In this document: positions 18,523 to 25,328 of the stretch, piece by piece | How positions within the stretch are numbered: position 1 is the stretch's first letter | How the letters are laid out: each line of letters opens with the position of its first letter | DNA from: a virus | Length of the DNA stretch: 53,341 bases | Virus record (IMG/VR): IMGVR_UViG_3300029922_000090 | Coordinates: 1-53,341 of that record | Direction: 5' to 3' (one strand) | Program-made: the position numbers and the translations under genes | The notes under the pieces: model-generated | What the model saw: the letters and a program-made list of their open reading frames with translations, nothing else | Database searches by the model: none | What the model was told of the DNA's origin: nothing

Positions 18523-19061
18523 CAGACAAGGCTATAACATTACCAGACATAACGATTTCTATTGAGAGGCTAGAGCAATTCAAGTCTGACCTTGAGATGC
18601 TTGATAAGATTGCCAATCAGTTCGGCGGTGATGTGTCCCACCTATTTGCGGAGATTTGCTTGATATACGACATAATGTCCCCTGAAGCATTAGAGAATGA
18701 GGCCAAAAGGTTAATTCGTGGGTATTGCCTCTCTATTATGGGCAACCTCAATCATGCCATGGAGGAGGTCAAGCACTTGAGATCCAATGTGACCTATGAA
18801 GAAATGATTATGCAGGGTCACGAGTATTTTCAGATTTATAGCATGTTGAGGAATTTAAGGAGTGAGTACGTAAGCATTCTGGGCCTTATCAACGAGAAGA
18901 AGTATTTCACCAAAGAGATGCTTGATAGCGTCATGGAGCGGCTAAGGTTCTTATATGATATCGAGTTTGAGGAGCTTAAGGGCCGATTCAAGGTTGTTGA
19001 GGCGTTACGAGCAGCCAGCGAGGCATTTGGGACAATAGAGAGTCCATCCATTATCCATTAG
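18519..19061 (+). CDS. Unknown helical protein coupled to the antitoxin gene, 180 aa
   Basis: It is predicted to be nearly all helical and acidic, with no transmembrane segment and no recognised motif. Its start overlaps the antitoxin stop by ATGA, so the two are translationally coupled and probably act together. It may be a new type of toxin, a partner that modulates the antitoxin, or an unrelated accessory gene. Its length is about twice that of RelE-fold toxins. Confidence 0.75.
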   Translation: MTDKAITLPDITISIERLEQFKSDLEMLDKIANQFGGDVSHLFAEICLIYDIMSPEALENEAKRLIRGYCLSIMGNLNHAMEEVKHLRSNVTYEEMIMQGHEYFQIYSMLRNLRSEYVSILGLINEKKYFTKEMLDSVMERLRFLYDIEFEELKGRFKVVEALRAASEAFGTIESPSIIH

Positions 19062-19070
19062 GGAGACAGC

Positions 19071-19316
19071 ATGAAAGAACCGTTCAGTGAAGAAAAGTTA
19101 CAGAATTATATATCCCAAATCGAACAACTCGAGGACGAAAAGCACGACACAGCAGGTAAGATTACTCTCCTATACGCCGATGCAAAGAGTGAAGGTTATG
19201 ACCCCAAGGCAATGCGTCAGGTCGTTAGAGAACGTCGGACGACACCAGAGGAACTCGAACGTCATGAAGAAATCGTTGAGTTATATAAAGCAGCATTGGC
19301 AAGAGTCTCGTCTTGA
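19071..19316 (+). CDS. gapR: GapR/DUF2312-family nucleoid-associated protein, 81 aa
   Basis: It matches the family throughout: (Q)LQNYISQIEQLEDEK, LLYADAKSEGYD, KAMRQVVRERR and a final helix with EEIVELYKAAL. Caulobacter GapR binds overtwisted AT-rich DNA ahead of replication and transcription and stimulates topoisomerases. The phage protein keeps the basic RQVVRERR helix region. GGGAG precedes the ATG at 19071. The family is largely alphaproteobacterial, which is the best host clue in this genome. It may organise phage DNA or interfere with host GapR. Confidence 0.85.
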   Translation: MKEPFSEEKLQNYISQIEQLEDEKHDTAGKITLLYADAKSEGYDPKAMRQVVRERRTTPEELERHEEIVELYKAALARVSS

Positions 19317-19389
19317 ACGCTGGCTAATGGGCGTACTTCTAGTAGAAATGGGAATGCTACTAGCGGTGCTTGCAATCGTTTATCTGTAG
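19264..19389 (+). CDS. Single-membrane-span peptide overlapping gapR, 41 aa
   Basis: It opens inside the end of gapR in another frame. Its sequence is a basic N-terminus (MKKSLSYIKQHWQESRLERW) followed by a hydrophobic helix (LMGVLLVEMGMLLAVLAIVYL). AGAGGAA lies about 10 bases before its ATG. It ends 12 bases before the next gene. The positive-inside layout supports a real inner-membrane microprotein; the function is unknown. Overlap with gapR keeps confidence moderate. Confidence 0.5.
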   Translation: MKKSLSYIKQHWQESRLERWLMGVLLVEMGMLLAVLAIVYL

Positions 19390-19400
19390 GGAGATAGAAA

Positions 19401-19787
19401 ATGATAGTACAAGAATTAATTGATTTATTAAAAGAATACCCACCGCATCTTAATATTAAAATTGCGAATCATCGCGTCATTAATGAAGGCTGTCCATCAT
19501 GTCCAGATGACTTGTATCTGGCATACTCACACCAGAACTTAACCAGTAAGTTGAAGTATCTAACAGGCATTGCGCGTCATATGGATGAAAATAAGGGAAC
19601 TGTGCAACTCGATCCACAAGAACCGAGTAAATCTATGAAGGTTCAGTCTGTAAAAGATTATCTCAAGGGGGTTATCTCTCCGACGACGGTCATCAGGGCT
19701 AATGATGGTGATCATTTCTACAATATCGATACAATGCGCTACATAATTCCCCATGATGTCATAATCCTAGATTTGAAGAAAATATAG
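19401..19787 (+). CDS. Hypothetical protein of a local small-protein family, 128 aa
   Basis: It starts MIVQELIDLLKEYPPHLNIK, a pattern repeated in the two shorter genes at 20033 and 20208 (ELIDEL / ELLELM followed by an acidic or Pro-rich turn and a strand). It contains CPSC and ends in an IIPHDVIILDLKK strand. GGGAG precedes the ATG. Similar N-termini occur in many small phage proteins of unknown function. Confidence 0.7.
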   Translation: MIVQELIDLLKEYPPHLNIKIANHRVINEGCPSCPDDLYLAYSHQNLTSKLKYLTGIARHMDENKGTVQLDPQEPSKSMKVQSVKDYLKGVISPTTVIRANDGDHFYNIDTMRYIIPHDVIILDLKKI

Positions 19788-19792
19788 GACTC

Positions 19793-19891
19793 ATGACATT
19801 AACAACCATTCACTCTAAGATACAGCCAAAGCTCAAGGATGATTTTTCGGAGATTAGCAATGCTAGACCTAAACCGCGAGTTCATAGATAA
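19793..19891 (+). CDS. Possible 32-aa peptide
   Basis: A short frame starts at the ATG at 19793 with AGGA five bases upstream, and overlaps the next gene out of frame. The peptide is basic at the C-terminus (RPKPRVHR). There is no motif and the evidence is weak. Confidence 0.25.
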   Translation: MTLTTIHSKIQPKLKDDFSEISNARPKPRVHR

Positions 19892-20033
19892 GTATAAGCT
19901 CCTCATGACCAAGCCGAAGATACAATGGACGGATGAGGACTCAGCGTTTCATGACTACATAAGGACACATGCGGACTTAGGACAGCTTGCGTTGTTGCGG
20001 GCTTTAGGGGAACGCTTCCAAAAGGGGGGCTAA
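19860..20033 (+). CDS. Hypothetical protein, 57 aa
   Basis: A small helical protein (MLDLNREFIDKYKLLM...). A longer frame begins at 19839, but the ATG at 19860 has GGAG eight bases upstream and is preferred. Its TAA stop overlaps the next gene's ATG. No family is recognised. Confidence 0.6.
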   Translation: MLDLNREFIDKYKLLMTKPKIQWTDEDSAFHDYIRTHADLGQLALLRALGERFQKGG

Positions 20034-20215
20034 TGACTGTACAGGAACTAATTGACGAGTTAATGAAGATTGAGGACAAGACGCTCTTTGTCTGTTTTCA
20101 GGATAGACCAAATACCATAAAGACAGGCGTCGTTAGCCTTCTTGATATCTGTGGTGATCCCACAGTATGTGGATTTGGGACTGAACATCTTGAGGGTACG
20201 GCTATCCATGACTAA
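20033..20215 (+). CDS. Hypothetical protein, 60 aa (MTVQELIDEL family)
   Basis: The N-terminus MTVQELIDELMKIEDKTL matches its neighbours at 19401 and 20208. A strong AAGGGGGG ribosome site precedes it. The remainder is beta-like (LFVCFQDRP, GVVSLLDICG). It is part of a tandem family of small cytosolic proteins of unknown role. Confidence 0.65.
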   Translation: MTVQELIDELMKIEDKTLFVCFQDRPNTIKTGVVSLLDICGDPTVCGFGTEHLEGTAIHD

Positions 20216-20384
20216 AGGTGAACTACTCGAACTCATGAAGGACTTGCCGGATGATGCGGAGGTTAAGGCTAACTGTTGGTTTAACAGGCGTGACCCAGCG
20301 GGATTCTATAAAATTAATGCAGGTGATGTTTATGAAGATTTCGTAGGTCGCAAGGCTATAGTTCTAGATGTTGATGACGATTAG
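20208..20384 (+). CDS. Hypothetical protein, 58 aa (MTKGELLELM family)
   Basis: It starts at the ATG at 20208, overlapping the previous gene by 8 bases; a longer upstream frame has no support. The pattern TKGELLELMKDLPDDAEVK and a final KAIVLDVDDD strand resemble the two related genes just upstream. It is the last gene of the rightward island. Confidence 0.65.
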   Translation: MTKGELLELMKDLPDDAEVKANCWFNRRDPAGFYKINAGDVYEDFVGRKAIVLDVDDD

Positions 20385-20385
20385 T

Positions 20386-20455
20386 CATGTACATAAAACC
20401 CGCATTTCGTGTACATGACAAAAAGACGCGTACATAAAAGACGATTTTGTGTACG
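20386..20455. promoter_or_regulatory. Two tandem related inverted repeats (GTACA...TGTAC)
   Basis: The first is CATGTACA (20386-20393) with TGTACATG (20410-20417), a perfect 8-bp pair. The second is CGTACA (20429-20434) with TGTACG (20450-20455), extended by AAAA/TTTT inside. The two share the internal ACATAAAA stretch. They lie between convergent gene ends. They may be a protein-binding site pair or RNA stem-loops; neither has a T run. Confidence 0.55.
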
Positions 20456-20499
20456 TTTGAATCACTAAAGCCTTTCCTTTTATATCATCTGGTGAGGTT

Positions 20500-20532
20500 A
20501 GCTTCTGGGAGTTACCCCTCCCAGAGGCTTCT
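20500..20532 (+). terminator. Rho-independent terminator of the rightward island
   Basis: A 12-bp stem (AGCTTCTGGGAG at 20500-20511 with CTCCCAGAGGCT at 20518-20529, one G-U pair), a six-base loop, then TCTATTT. It ends the 18.3-20.4 kb operon. Confidence 0.8.
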
Positions 20533-21004
20533 ATTTCTCATGGTCACTTATCCGCTGCTCTAGAACACCGATTCTGTCGCCCTTATCGCGTATCATCTTA
20601 TCAATGGCGGGCTGTAATGCGCTCACTAACCCACTAGCTGCCGCCATCACACAAGCTGCTATAGATAAATTAACCCGTATGTAGGGCTCGATAGACTGAT
20701 CTATCGTGATACCCGCAAGAACAGCACTCGCAAAGCCCGTGACAACACCAAGGATGGTAAAGGCACCTGACGCCACACGACAGCAACAACTTGTACACAC
20801 ATCATAGTCTAGCTCTGCGTGGTCTATACGGTCTGAAAAGGACTCATGCCTACTAGGTTGCATAACTGCGGGTGATGATTGTGTATGAGGAACCGTTAGT
20901 GTAGGCGGCACAATTGCGACCATGTCGCTTTGTGTACGCGGTAACTCTTGTGCTGATTCCATACATGAAGTGGACATGATCAGTAATATAGTTAATGTTT
21001 TCAT
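20531..21004 (-). CDS. Membrane protein with signal-like N-terminus, 157 aa
   Basis: The hydrophobic N-terminus MKTLTILLIMSTSCME could be a signal peptide (a Cys at 14, but not a canonical lipobox). A Pro/Thr-rich linker follows, then a Cys cluster (CTSCCC), two likely membrane helices (about residues 82-103 and 110-130) and a charged C-terminal helix. GGAG precedes the ATG at 21004. It is the last gene of the terL-side leftward transcript. A lysis role (holin or spanin partner) or host-envelope modification is possible but unproven. Confidence 0.65.
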   Translation of the reverse strand: MKTLTILLIMSTSCMESAQELPRTQSDMVAIVPPTLTVPHTQSSPAVMQPSRHESFSDRIDHAELDYDVCTSCCCRVASGAFTILGVVTGFASAVLAGITIDQSIEPYIRVNLSIAACVMAAASGLVSALQPAIDKMIRDKGDRIGVLEQRISDHEK

Positions 21005-21019
21005 TGGTAACTCCGTAGA

Positions 21020-21490
21020 TTACCTAACTATAACACTAATTCCTATGAATAGCCCAATAATACCACCAAAGATAAGCTCTGCAACGGCTGTCTGTTGGTC
21101 TGATGTATTGGTGACTAGTTTGGCTATGTAGTACACAAGCCCCATGAGAGCCCCGCAGATACCGTAAGGGATAGAACCTATGCATAATGCGGCTGGGACT
21201 GTTAACACTAACCCACGGGCCGTCATCCACGGTATATCATTCTTTGGATTGAACATGAATTGCTCAGGTGCCCAATGAAAGATAAACCCGACGTACTGGA
21301 ACAGAAAGAACAAGACGGAATGTTGCCACGGCCAATAGATAAAGATGGGAATGGCGATGATGAATGAGACGAACAACCTGGCGACTGTTGTTGACCAAAA
21401 GGGAAAGATTGCACGGATTTGATCTTGAAGCCAACCACCACGAATGCGGTTAGCTATTGCGCAGGGGATTGACCATAAGAGCCAAAGCAT
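21020..21490 (-). CDS. Multi-pass membrane protein, 156 aa
   Basis: It has four or five predicted membrane helices (VARLFVSFIIAIPIFIYW, a Phe-rich FFLFQYVGFIF, LVLTVPAALCIGSIPYGI, FGGIIGLFIGISVIV), with conserved-looking NRIRGGWLQDQIRAIFPFW near the start. It shows no transporter motif I recognise. It lies between two other membrane or secreted proteins downstream of terL, so holin-like or superinfection-exclusion roles are the main candidates. Confidence 0.65.
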   Translation of the reverse strand: MLWLLWSIPCAIANRIRGGWLQDQIRAIFPFWSTTVARLFVSFIIAIPIFIYWPWQHSVLFFLFQYVGFIFHWAPEQFMFNPKNDIPWMTARGLVLTVPAALCIGSIPYGICGALMGLVYYIAKLVTNTSDQQTAVAELIFGGIIGLFIGISVIVR

Positions 21491-21502
21491 AAGACCTCAC
21501 AA

Positions 21503-21570
21503 TTAGACCGAGTGTCCCTACCAATGGTGAGTCGATAAGAGAGCTGCTACTTATGGTTCACTCGGTCTAA
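21503..21570. repeat. 12-bp perfect inverted repeat enclosing a 44-nt structured spacer
   Basis: TTAGACCGAGTG (21503-21514) and CACTCGGTCTAA (21559-21570). The spacer can form a smaller hairpin, ATAAG/CTTAT, and an ACC/GGT pair. No T run follows on either strand, so it is not an ordinary terminator. It lies in a 217-bp non-coding gap that also holds a second hairpin. Confidence 0.7.
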
Positions 21571-21612
21571 AAAGATGTTAGTTTACTTTTGATGGATGTT
21601 CAAGGGAATCTT

Positions 21613-21653
21613 CCCCTGATTTATTGAAACTTGTGAAAACATAAAATCAGGGG
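21613..21653. repeat. 10-bp inverted repeat in the same gap
   Basis: CCCCTGATTT (21613-21622) pairs with AAATCAGGGG (21644-21653), loop 21 nt. With the preceding element it makes the gap 21491-21707 rich in secondary structure. No ORF is seen there. Confidence 0.6.
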
Positions 21654-21707
21654 AGATTAGACAACAAACCGGTATATTAATCAGGGTTGTTGATATTTTA
21701 TAGCCTA

Positions 21708-22022
21708 TTATTTAACTCTTTGCCATAGGGTTTGACCAACAATCTTAAAATCGGGGTGTGGTTCTGTCAGTAAGCGTTGTTTCCACTTAATGAGCATCTC
21801 CCCTTTCATTGGGGCTTGTGGCTCCCATATTTCCTCACCGACGCAATAACGCTTGTTATCTAGCTCAAAGGATTTCTGGTCCGGTGTCGGGATATTTGAT
21901 GCTTGGTCATATCTTTGGAGGGCCTCAAGGTTTTGTTCCCGTTGGGGTGTCTCCATAGCGACAGTCTTTATGGTCAATGTTGTAATGCTTACAAAAAGCA
22001 TCGAAAGTGTGGTCTTTTTCAT
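21708..22022 (-). CDS. Secreted/periplasmic small protein, 104 aa
   Basis: A clear signal peptide: KK then a hydrophobic stretch ending TIKTVAME, with a possible cleavage site at AMA/E-like VAM-E. The mature part is charged and has one Cys (KRYCVGEEIW). The ATG at 22022 lies inside the preceding gene in another frame (98-nt overlap), with AAAGGA upstream. The nesting recalls Rz/Rz1 spanin pairs, but no lipoprotein Cys follows the signal, so the o-spanin assignment is doubtful. Confidence 0.7.
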   Translation of the reverse strand: MKKTTLSMLFVSITTLTIKTVAMETPQREQNLEALQRYDQASNIPTPDQKSFELDNKRYCVGEEIWEPQAPMKGEMLIKWKQRLLTEPHPDFKIVGQTLWQRVK

Positions 22023-22233
22023 TTTGTTTCCTTTCTAGTTCGTCAATTCTCATTTTTAATTGTCTTGTTGTTAAATCAGCACTCTTAAGCCTATCAAGTG
22101 TTTCAGCTCTTATCTTAAGGAGTGGAGACCATTCCCTTTCGAATGAATCCATTCTATCGTTTATTAATCTGAATCTCCCGTACACGGTTAATGCAAAGAT
22201 ACCCATTAACCCCCATATGATAACCTCAAACAT
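21925..22233 (-). CDS. Membrane-anchored coiled-coil protein (i-spanin-like), 102 aa
   Basis: One N-terminal membrane helix (VIIWGLMGIFALTVYG) followed by a charged coiled coil (RLINDRMDSFEREW... to ...MRIDELERKQNEKD) and a Cys/His-containing tail. This is the architecture of phage Rz-type inner-membrane spanins. Its ATG at 22233 overlaps the terL stop (TGATG). The partner gene is nested in its 3' end. Spanin function is inferred from architecture only. Confidence 0.6.
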   Translation of the reverse strand: MFEVIIWGLMGIFALTVYGRFRLINDRMDSFEREWSPLLKIRAETLDRLKSADLTTRQLKMRIDELERKQNEKDHTFDAFCKHYNIDHKDCRYGDTPTGTKP

Positions 22234-24926
22234 CAATAAAGTGCTCTCTTTTCTTTATAGGGTGATCTTATGACTTCATCGTCAGGATTACCGATAGCAC
22301 CATTGCTCATTAGTTTTATCAAGGCTTGACTCATGCTGTCAACATCGTCGTTGCTTTCATCATTGGGGAAAAGCAAGCAACTTTGAAGAAATTCTGCCGC
22401 GTAAGGGACAAGAGAGGTAAAGTTTGGCCCTCTTGCTGGCAACCAGACCCTACCGGCCTCCAGAATACTCGTACACAATCTCAGCCGCGCTACTTTGTCG
22501 CCCATGTTCTTATTGGGGTCGAACCGATTAACAATCAATCCCGCGCGGTTCAAGTCTTGTATGAGCGATAGACCATTAGCCTTTGCCTCAACAAGTATCA
22601 TGTGAGGTCTTAAGATGTAATCCTCCGGTGCGGGAACATCGTAGCGTGTGTCATAGATAAACCTGGCAAGCCTAATAGCCATACGCCGTAGGTCTGGATA
22701 TTCTACACGACCACGCCACCGTGAGGCCAAGATAACATGTGAGACGCCATGCTGGTCTTTAAAGACTCCCCATGTCGTACAGGTACTATAACAAGCCGTG
22801 GGTTTCGTACTTAAGGCTGTATCCCAACTCTGTAATAAAAATTCAAAGCGTGGCTTTTCGGGTTCCTTCCACCACTGGAACCATTCTTTCTTGATGATGC
22901 CGCCTTCTTGCGGTGATGGGCTTTGCTGCAATTGACCCGACACAACGTAAGGGTCGTTCATTTCAGCCTTGAGAGATTCTAACTCCTTTTCACCGATACG
23001 AGCTGGCCATAAGAGTTCGCCTTCATCTTTCCGTGGGTCACACCAAGGTTTACCATCGGTACCAGGCAAAGGTACCGTGAAACATTTTCGGCTAACATCA
23101 AATTCCATAGGTAACATCAAATGTACAAGGTCAGGCAAATCCTTATCTAGCACATGGCCCGTGTAGTCTTGAGCATGTAGCCTTTGTTGTACGATTATTA
23201 CGCGACCCGTTTTTTGATCATTAAGACGCGTACTTAGTGTGAAATCTGCCCACTCATTTGTTCCCTCGCGCTTAACATCGCTCATCACATCGTGGGCATT
23301 GTTCGGGTCGTCAAGTACGATAATGTCTGCACCATCACCAGTTACGCCACCACTCCCCACAGATGTTGCGATCCTATGTCCACTCTTGTTGTTGTCAAAC
23401 CTGGTCTTGGAGTTCACATCACCGGCAAGTTTGAACTTATGGCCAAAGTGTTGTTGAAACCAATAAGAGTCAATGACACGTCGACACTTGACGCTATCCT
23501 TTATGGCAAGCTTGGCAATGTATGAGATGTAAAGAAACTGTAGCTCTGGGTTTTTGATCCAGCACCAAATAGGGAAGGCAACAGATACCAATGAGCTGTT
23601 ATGAACTATCAAATCATTTGCTGTGAATGTGCCATCCTCTTCAATTTCGACGCAATAACAATGCACTAATCCATTTTCTTCAATAGAAACGATTTCGTCT
23701 GGCAATATAGCATTATCAAAATTGTGTCGGATAGATGATTTATCTCTAATCTTTTGGCCCTTTGCATGATGAACAGGGATTAGCCTATTAAAATGATACA
23801 TGTCATCTTGATCACGCAAATCTAGAACGTAGCTGATGTACTTATCGCCTTGTTTTTTCGTTTTGATGTTGGAAACTTTTGTTCTTATCTTTGATCGAAT
23901 GCCTAGACGCTGAAAAAGATGTTGGCATTGTTCAAGTATTTGTTTACTGACACTTGAAATGCTTATAAGAGCGTCCCCCCTTCCAGGCCCTTTATTTTCC
24001 ATGCACCCATCACACGCAAAATAGGCCCCAAGAAAATTTTGTATAGTCTTAAAGTCACCCTTCATTACCTTCTCAGGTACCAATTTTGTATAAGAGTTTT
24101 TATCAGATATACCGTGATTCCTCATCCAATCCCGAACACTTCTAGTTCCTGCTGATAAACACGCCCTTGTTAGGGTTTGGCAATGGTGAGATGGTTTGTT
24201 CTTCATGTCATAAGATTGAAACTTTATTACAAAGCCTAATTTCTTACAGCAAATCTCCAAATCTTCCTTTTCTATTTCATCAGATACCGTTATGACTGCG
24301 GAGTTTCCAACCAAACAACCATCACCAATAAGATAACCCATCAATCTAGCTTCTTCAGGAAGTAAACATTCCCCAAAGTCATGAGAAGGAACTGAAAGAC
24401 CCAACACATCCCGAACTCTCAAATCTTTTGCCTCAACCCATCCACAAGGGGTCAGAAATGGATGATCAAGAGCAGCGACAACCTCGCGACCTCCAAACGT
24501 CTTAATCTTAATAGTTGGCAATATACCTTGATCAAATTTTTGAAGGACGCTTTTGAATCTACCTTTGCCTGTAAGAACCCTATCTCCAACGCAGATATCT
24601 TTAATTTTAACGCGAGTGGCTTTATCTGTTAGTAATAAGGTGTCCTCACCTACAGGCTTACCACAACGCGGAGGGATGTTGATTATGAGCTTTCGTATCT
24701 CTCCACGATAGACGGCCTCTAGGTGGTCGCAAATAGCGTCTATGTGCCAATTAGGGCTAAAGTCCCTAGTTCCCTCAAGGATAGGCCATATACGCTCTAG
24801 GAACGTCTTTAATGATGCCTCACAGGCTCTAGCCTCATCAAGGACGCTTTGATCAACGGAGGGCTGATACGCACTCAGTCGCTCTGTCATATCGCATAAG
24901 TTCTTAAGGGCTAGGTTATGTCTCAT
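22233..24926 (-). CDS. terL: Terminase large subunit interrupted by an intein, 897-aa precursor
   Basis: The packaging motor ATPase/nuclease. The N-extein ends IINIPPRCGK (81-90). The C-extein resumes at S444 with SSLVSVAFP, so splicing restores the Walker A motif PPRCGK-SS. Walker B is DIIVLDDP (D539, D540). The C-terminal nuclease has QSWDTAL, ILVEAKANG and a terminal acidic cluster (DVDSMSQAL). The spliced protein would be 544 aa, normal for the family. The ATG is at 24926; the TGA overlaps the spanin-like gene. The unspliced protein cannot bind ATP, so packaging depends on splicing. Confidence 0.93.
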   Translation of the reverse strand: MRHNLALKNLCDMTERLSAYQPSVDQSVLDEARACEASLKTFLERIWPILEGTRDFSPNWHIDAICDHLEAVYRGEIRKLIINIPPRCGKPVGEDTLLLTDKATRVKIKDICVGDRVLTGKGRFKSVLQKFDQGILPTIKIKTFGGREVVAALDHPFLTPCGWVEAKDLRVRDVLGLSVPSHDFGECLLPEEARLMGYLIGDGCLVGNSAVITVSDEIEKEDLEICCKKLGFVIKFQSYDMKNKPSHHCQTLTRACLSAGTRSVRDWMRNHGISDKNSYTKLVPEKVMKGDFKTIQNFLGAYFACDGCMENKGPGRGDALISISSVSKQILEQCQHLFQRLGIRSKIRTKVSNIKTKKQGDKYISYVLDLRDQDDMYHFNRLIPVHHAKGQKIRDKSSIRHNFDNAILPDEIVSIEENGLVHCYCVEIEEDGTFTANDLIVHNSSLVSVAFPIWCWIKNPELQFLYISYIAKLAIKDSVKCRRVIDSYWFQQHFGHKFKLAGDVNSKTRFDNNKSGHRIATSVGSGGVTGDGADIIVLDDPNNAHDVMSDVKREGTNEWADFTLSTRLNDQKTGRVIIVQQRLHAQDYTGHVLDKDLPDLVHLMLPMEFDVSRKCFTVPLPGTDGKPWCDPRKDEGELLWPARIGEKELESLKAEMNDPYVVSGQLQQSPSPQEGGIIKKEWFQWWKEPEKPRFEFLLQSWDTALSTKPTACYSTCTTWGVFKDQHGVSHVILASRWRGRVEYPDLRRMAIRLARFIYDTRYDVPAPEDYILRPHMILVEAKANGLSLIQDLNRAGLIVNRFDPNKNMGDKVARLRLCTSILEAGRVWLPARGPNFTSLVPYAAEFLQSCLLFPNDESNDDVDSMSQALIKLMSNGAIGNPDDEVIRSPYKEKRALY
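23598..24656 (-). mobile_element. Intein with LAGLIDADG homing endonuclease inside terL, 353 aa
   Basis: It spans residues 91-443 of the precursor. Splicing blocks: N-terminal PVGEDTLLLTD... with VGDRVLTG, a B block with ALDHPFLTPCGW, an F block VHCYCVEIEEDGTFTAN and C-terminal DLIVHN followed by Ser. Two LAGLIDADG-like motifs (LMGYLIGDG at intein residues 105-113; FLGAYFACDG at 208-217) mark a homing endonuclease. The first residue is Pro instead of Cys/Ser, and the B-block Thr is Ala. Insertion is exactly between Lys and Ser of Walker A. Confidence 0.9.
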
Positions 24927-24960
24927 GCCTCATGTTAGATTATTGACTGACTGATTACAA

Positions 24961-25044
24961 TCAACGTCTCGCCACTGCCAATGATATTAACGTCACTATG
25001 AGCCCTACTAGGACGAATGCTATAGCCCCTTGCGTTGCTGTCAT
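24961..25044 (-). CDS. Membrane microprotein upstream of terL, 27 aa
   Basis: A peptide with one membrane helix and a basic end (MTATQGAIAFVLVGLIVTLI, then SLAVARR). AGGG lies about nine bases before its ATG at 25044, and it is about 40 bases downstream of a good promoter. Too short for routine gene calling. The hydrophobic/positive layout argues it is real. Confidence 0.5.
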   Translation of the reverse strand: MTATQGAIAFVLVGLIVTLISLAVARR

Positions 25045-25092
25045 TTAGTCATCCCTAGGTAATGAGTTATTCCTGTGAAAGTCTGTTCCCTA

Positions 25093-25121
25093 TTAATACC
25101 AACATGTGATCCCATTGTCAA
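25093..25121 (-). promoter_or_regulatory. Sigma70-like promoter P1 for terL transcript
   Basis: On the minus strand, TTGACA (25121-25116), a 17-nt spacer and TATTAA (25098-25093). Confidence 0.65.
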
Positions 25122-25126
25122 CCCAA

Positions 25127-25155
25127 ATGTTATGGTTCATAAGGGGTATAGTCAA
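25127..25155 (-). promoter_or_regulatory. Sigma70-like promoter P2 for terL transcript
   Basis: On the minus strand, TTGACT (25155-25150), a 17-nt spacer and TAACAT (25132-25127), in tandem with P1. Confidence 0.5.
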
Positions 25156-25191
25156 AAGTGATTTGGCTCTGTTGAGCCATTATCACTTGAC
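25151..25191. repeat. Imperfect hairpin upstream of the terL promoters
   Basis: AGTGAT and ATCACT plus GGCTC and GAGCC pair around a TGTT loop. It overlaps the -35 of P2, so it could be an operator or the end of the upstream transcript. The rest of the 25045-25328 gap shows no gene. Confidence 0.5.
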
Positions 25192-25328
25192 TACTTACTC
25201 AGTTTTCACCGGGAAAACACTTCACTTAGTCGTTTTAGAGGTCTTTTTGAGGGGTATTTTAGAAGAAACTGAGGTTTAGAGCCATTTAGTGTCAAAAAAC
25301 ACGGGGTTTATAGATTTTGAGGTAACTT

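Noticed and set aside
24633-24665. Intein starting at the Cys of RCGK instead of Pro91
   Set aside because: That would remove Gly-Lys from the spliced Walker A motif and destroy the ATPase. The K/P and N/S junctions restore it exactly.
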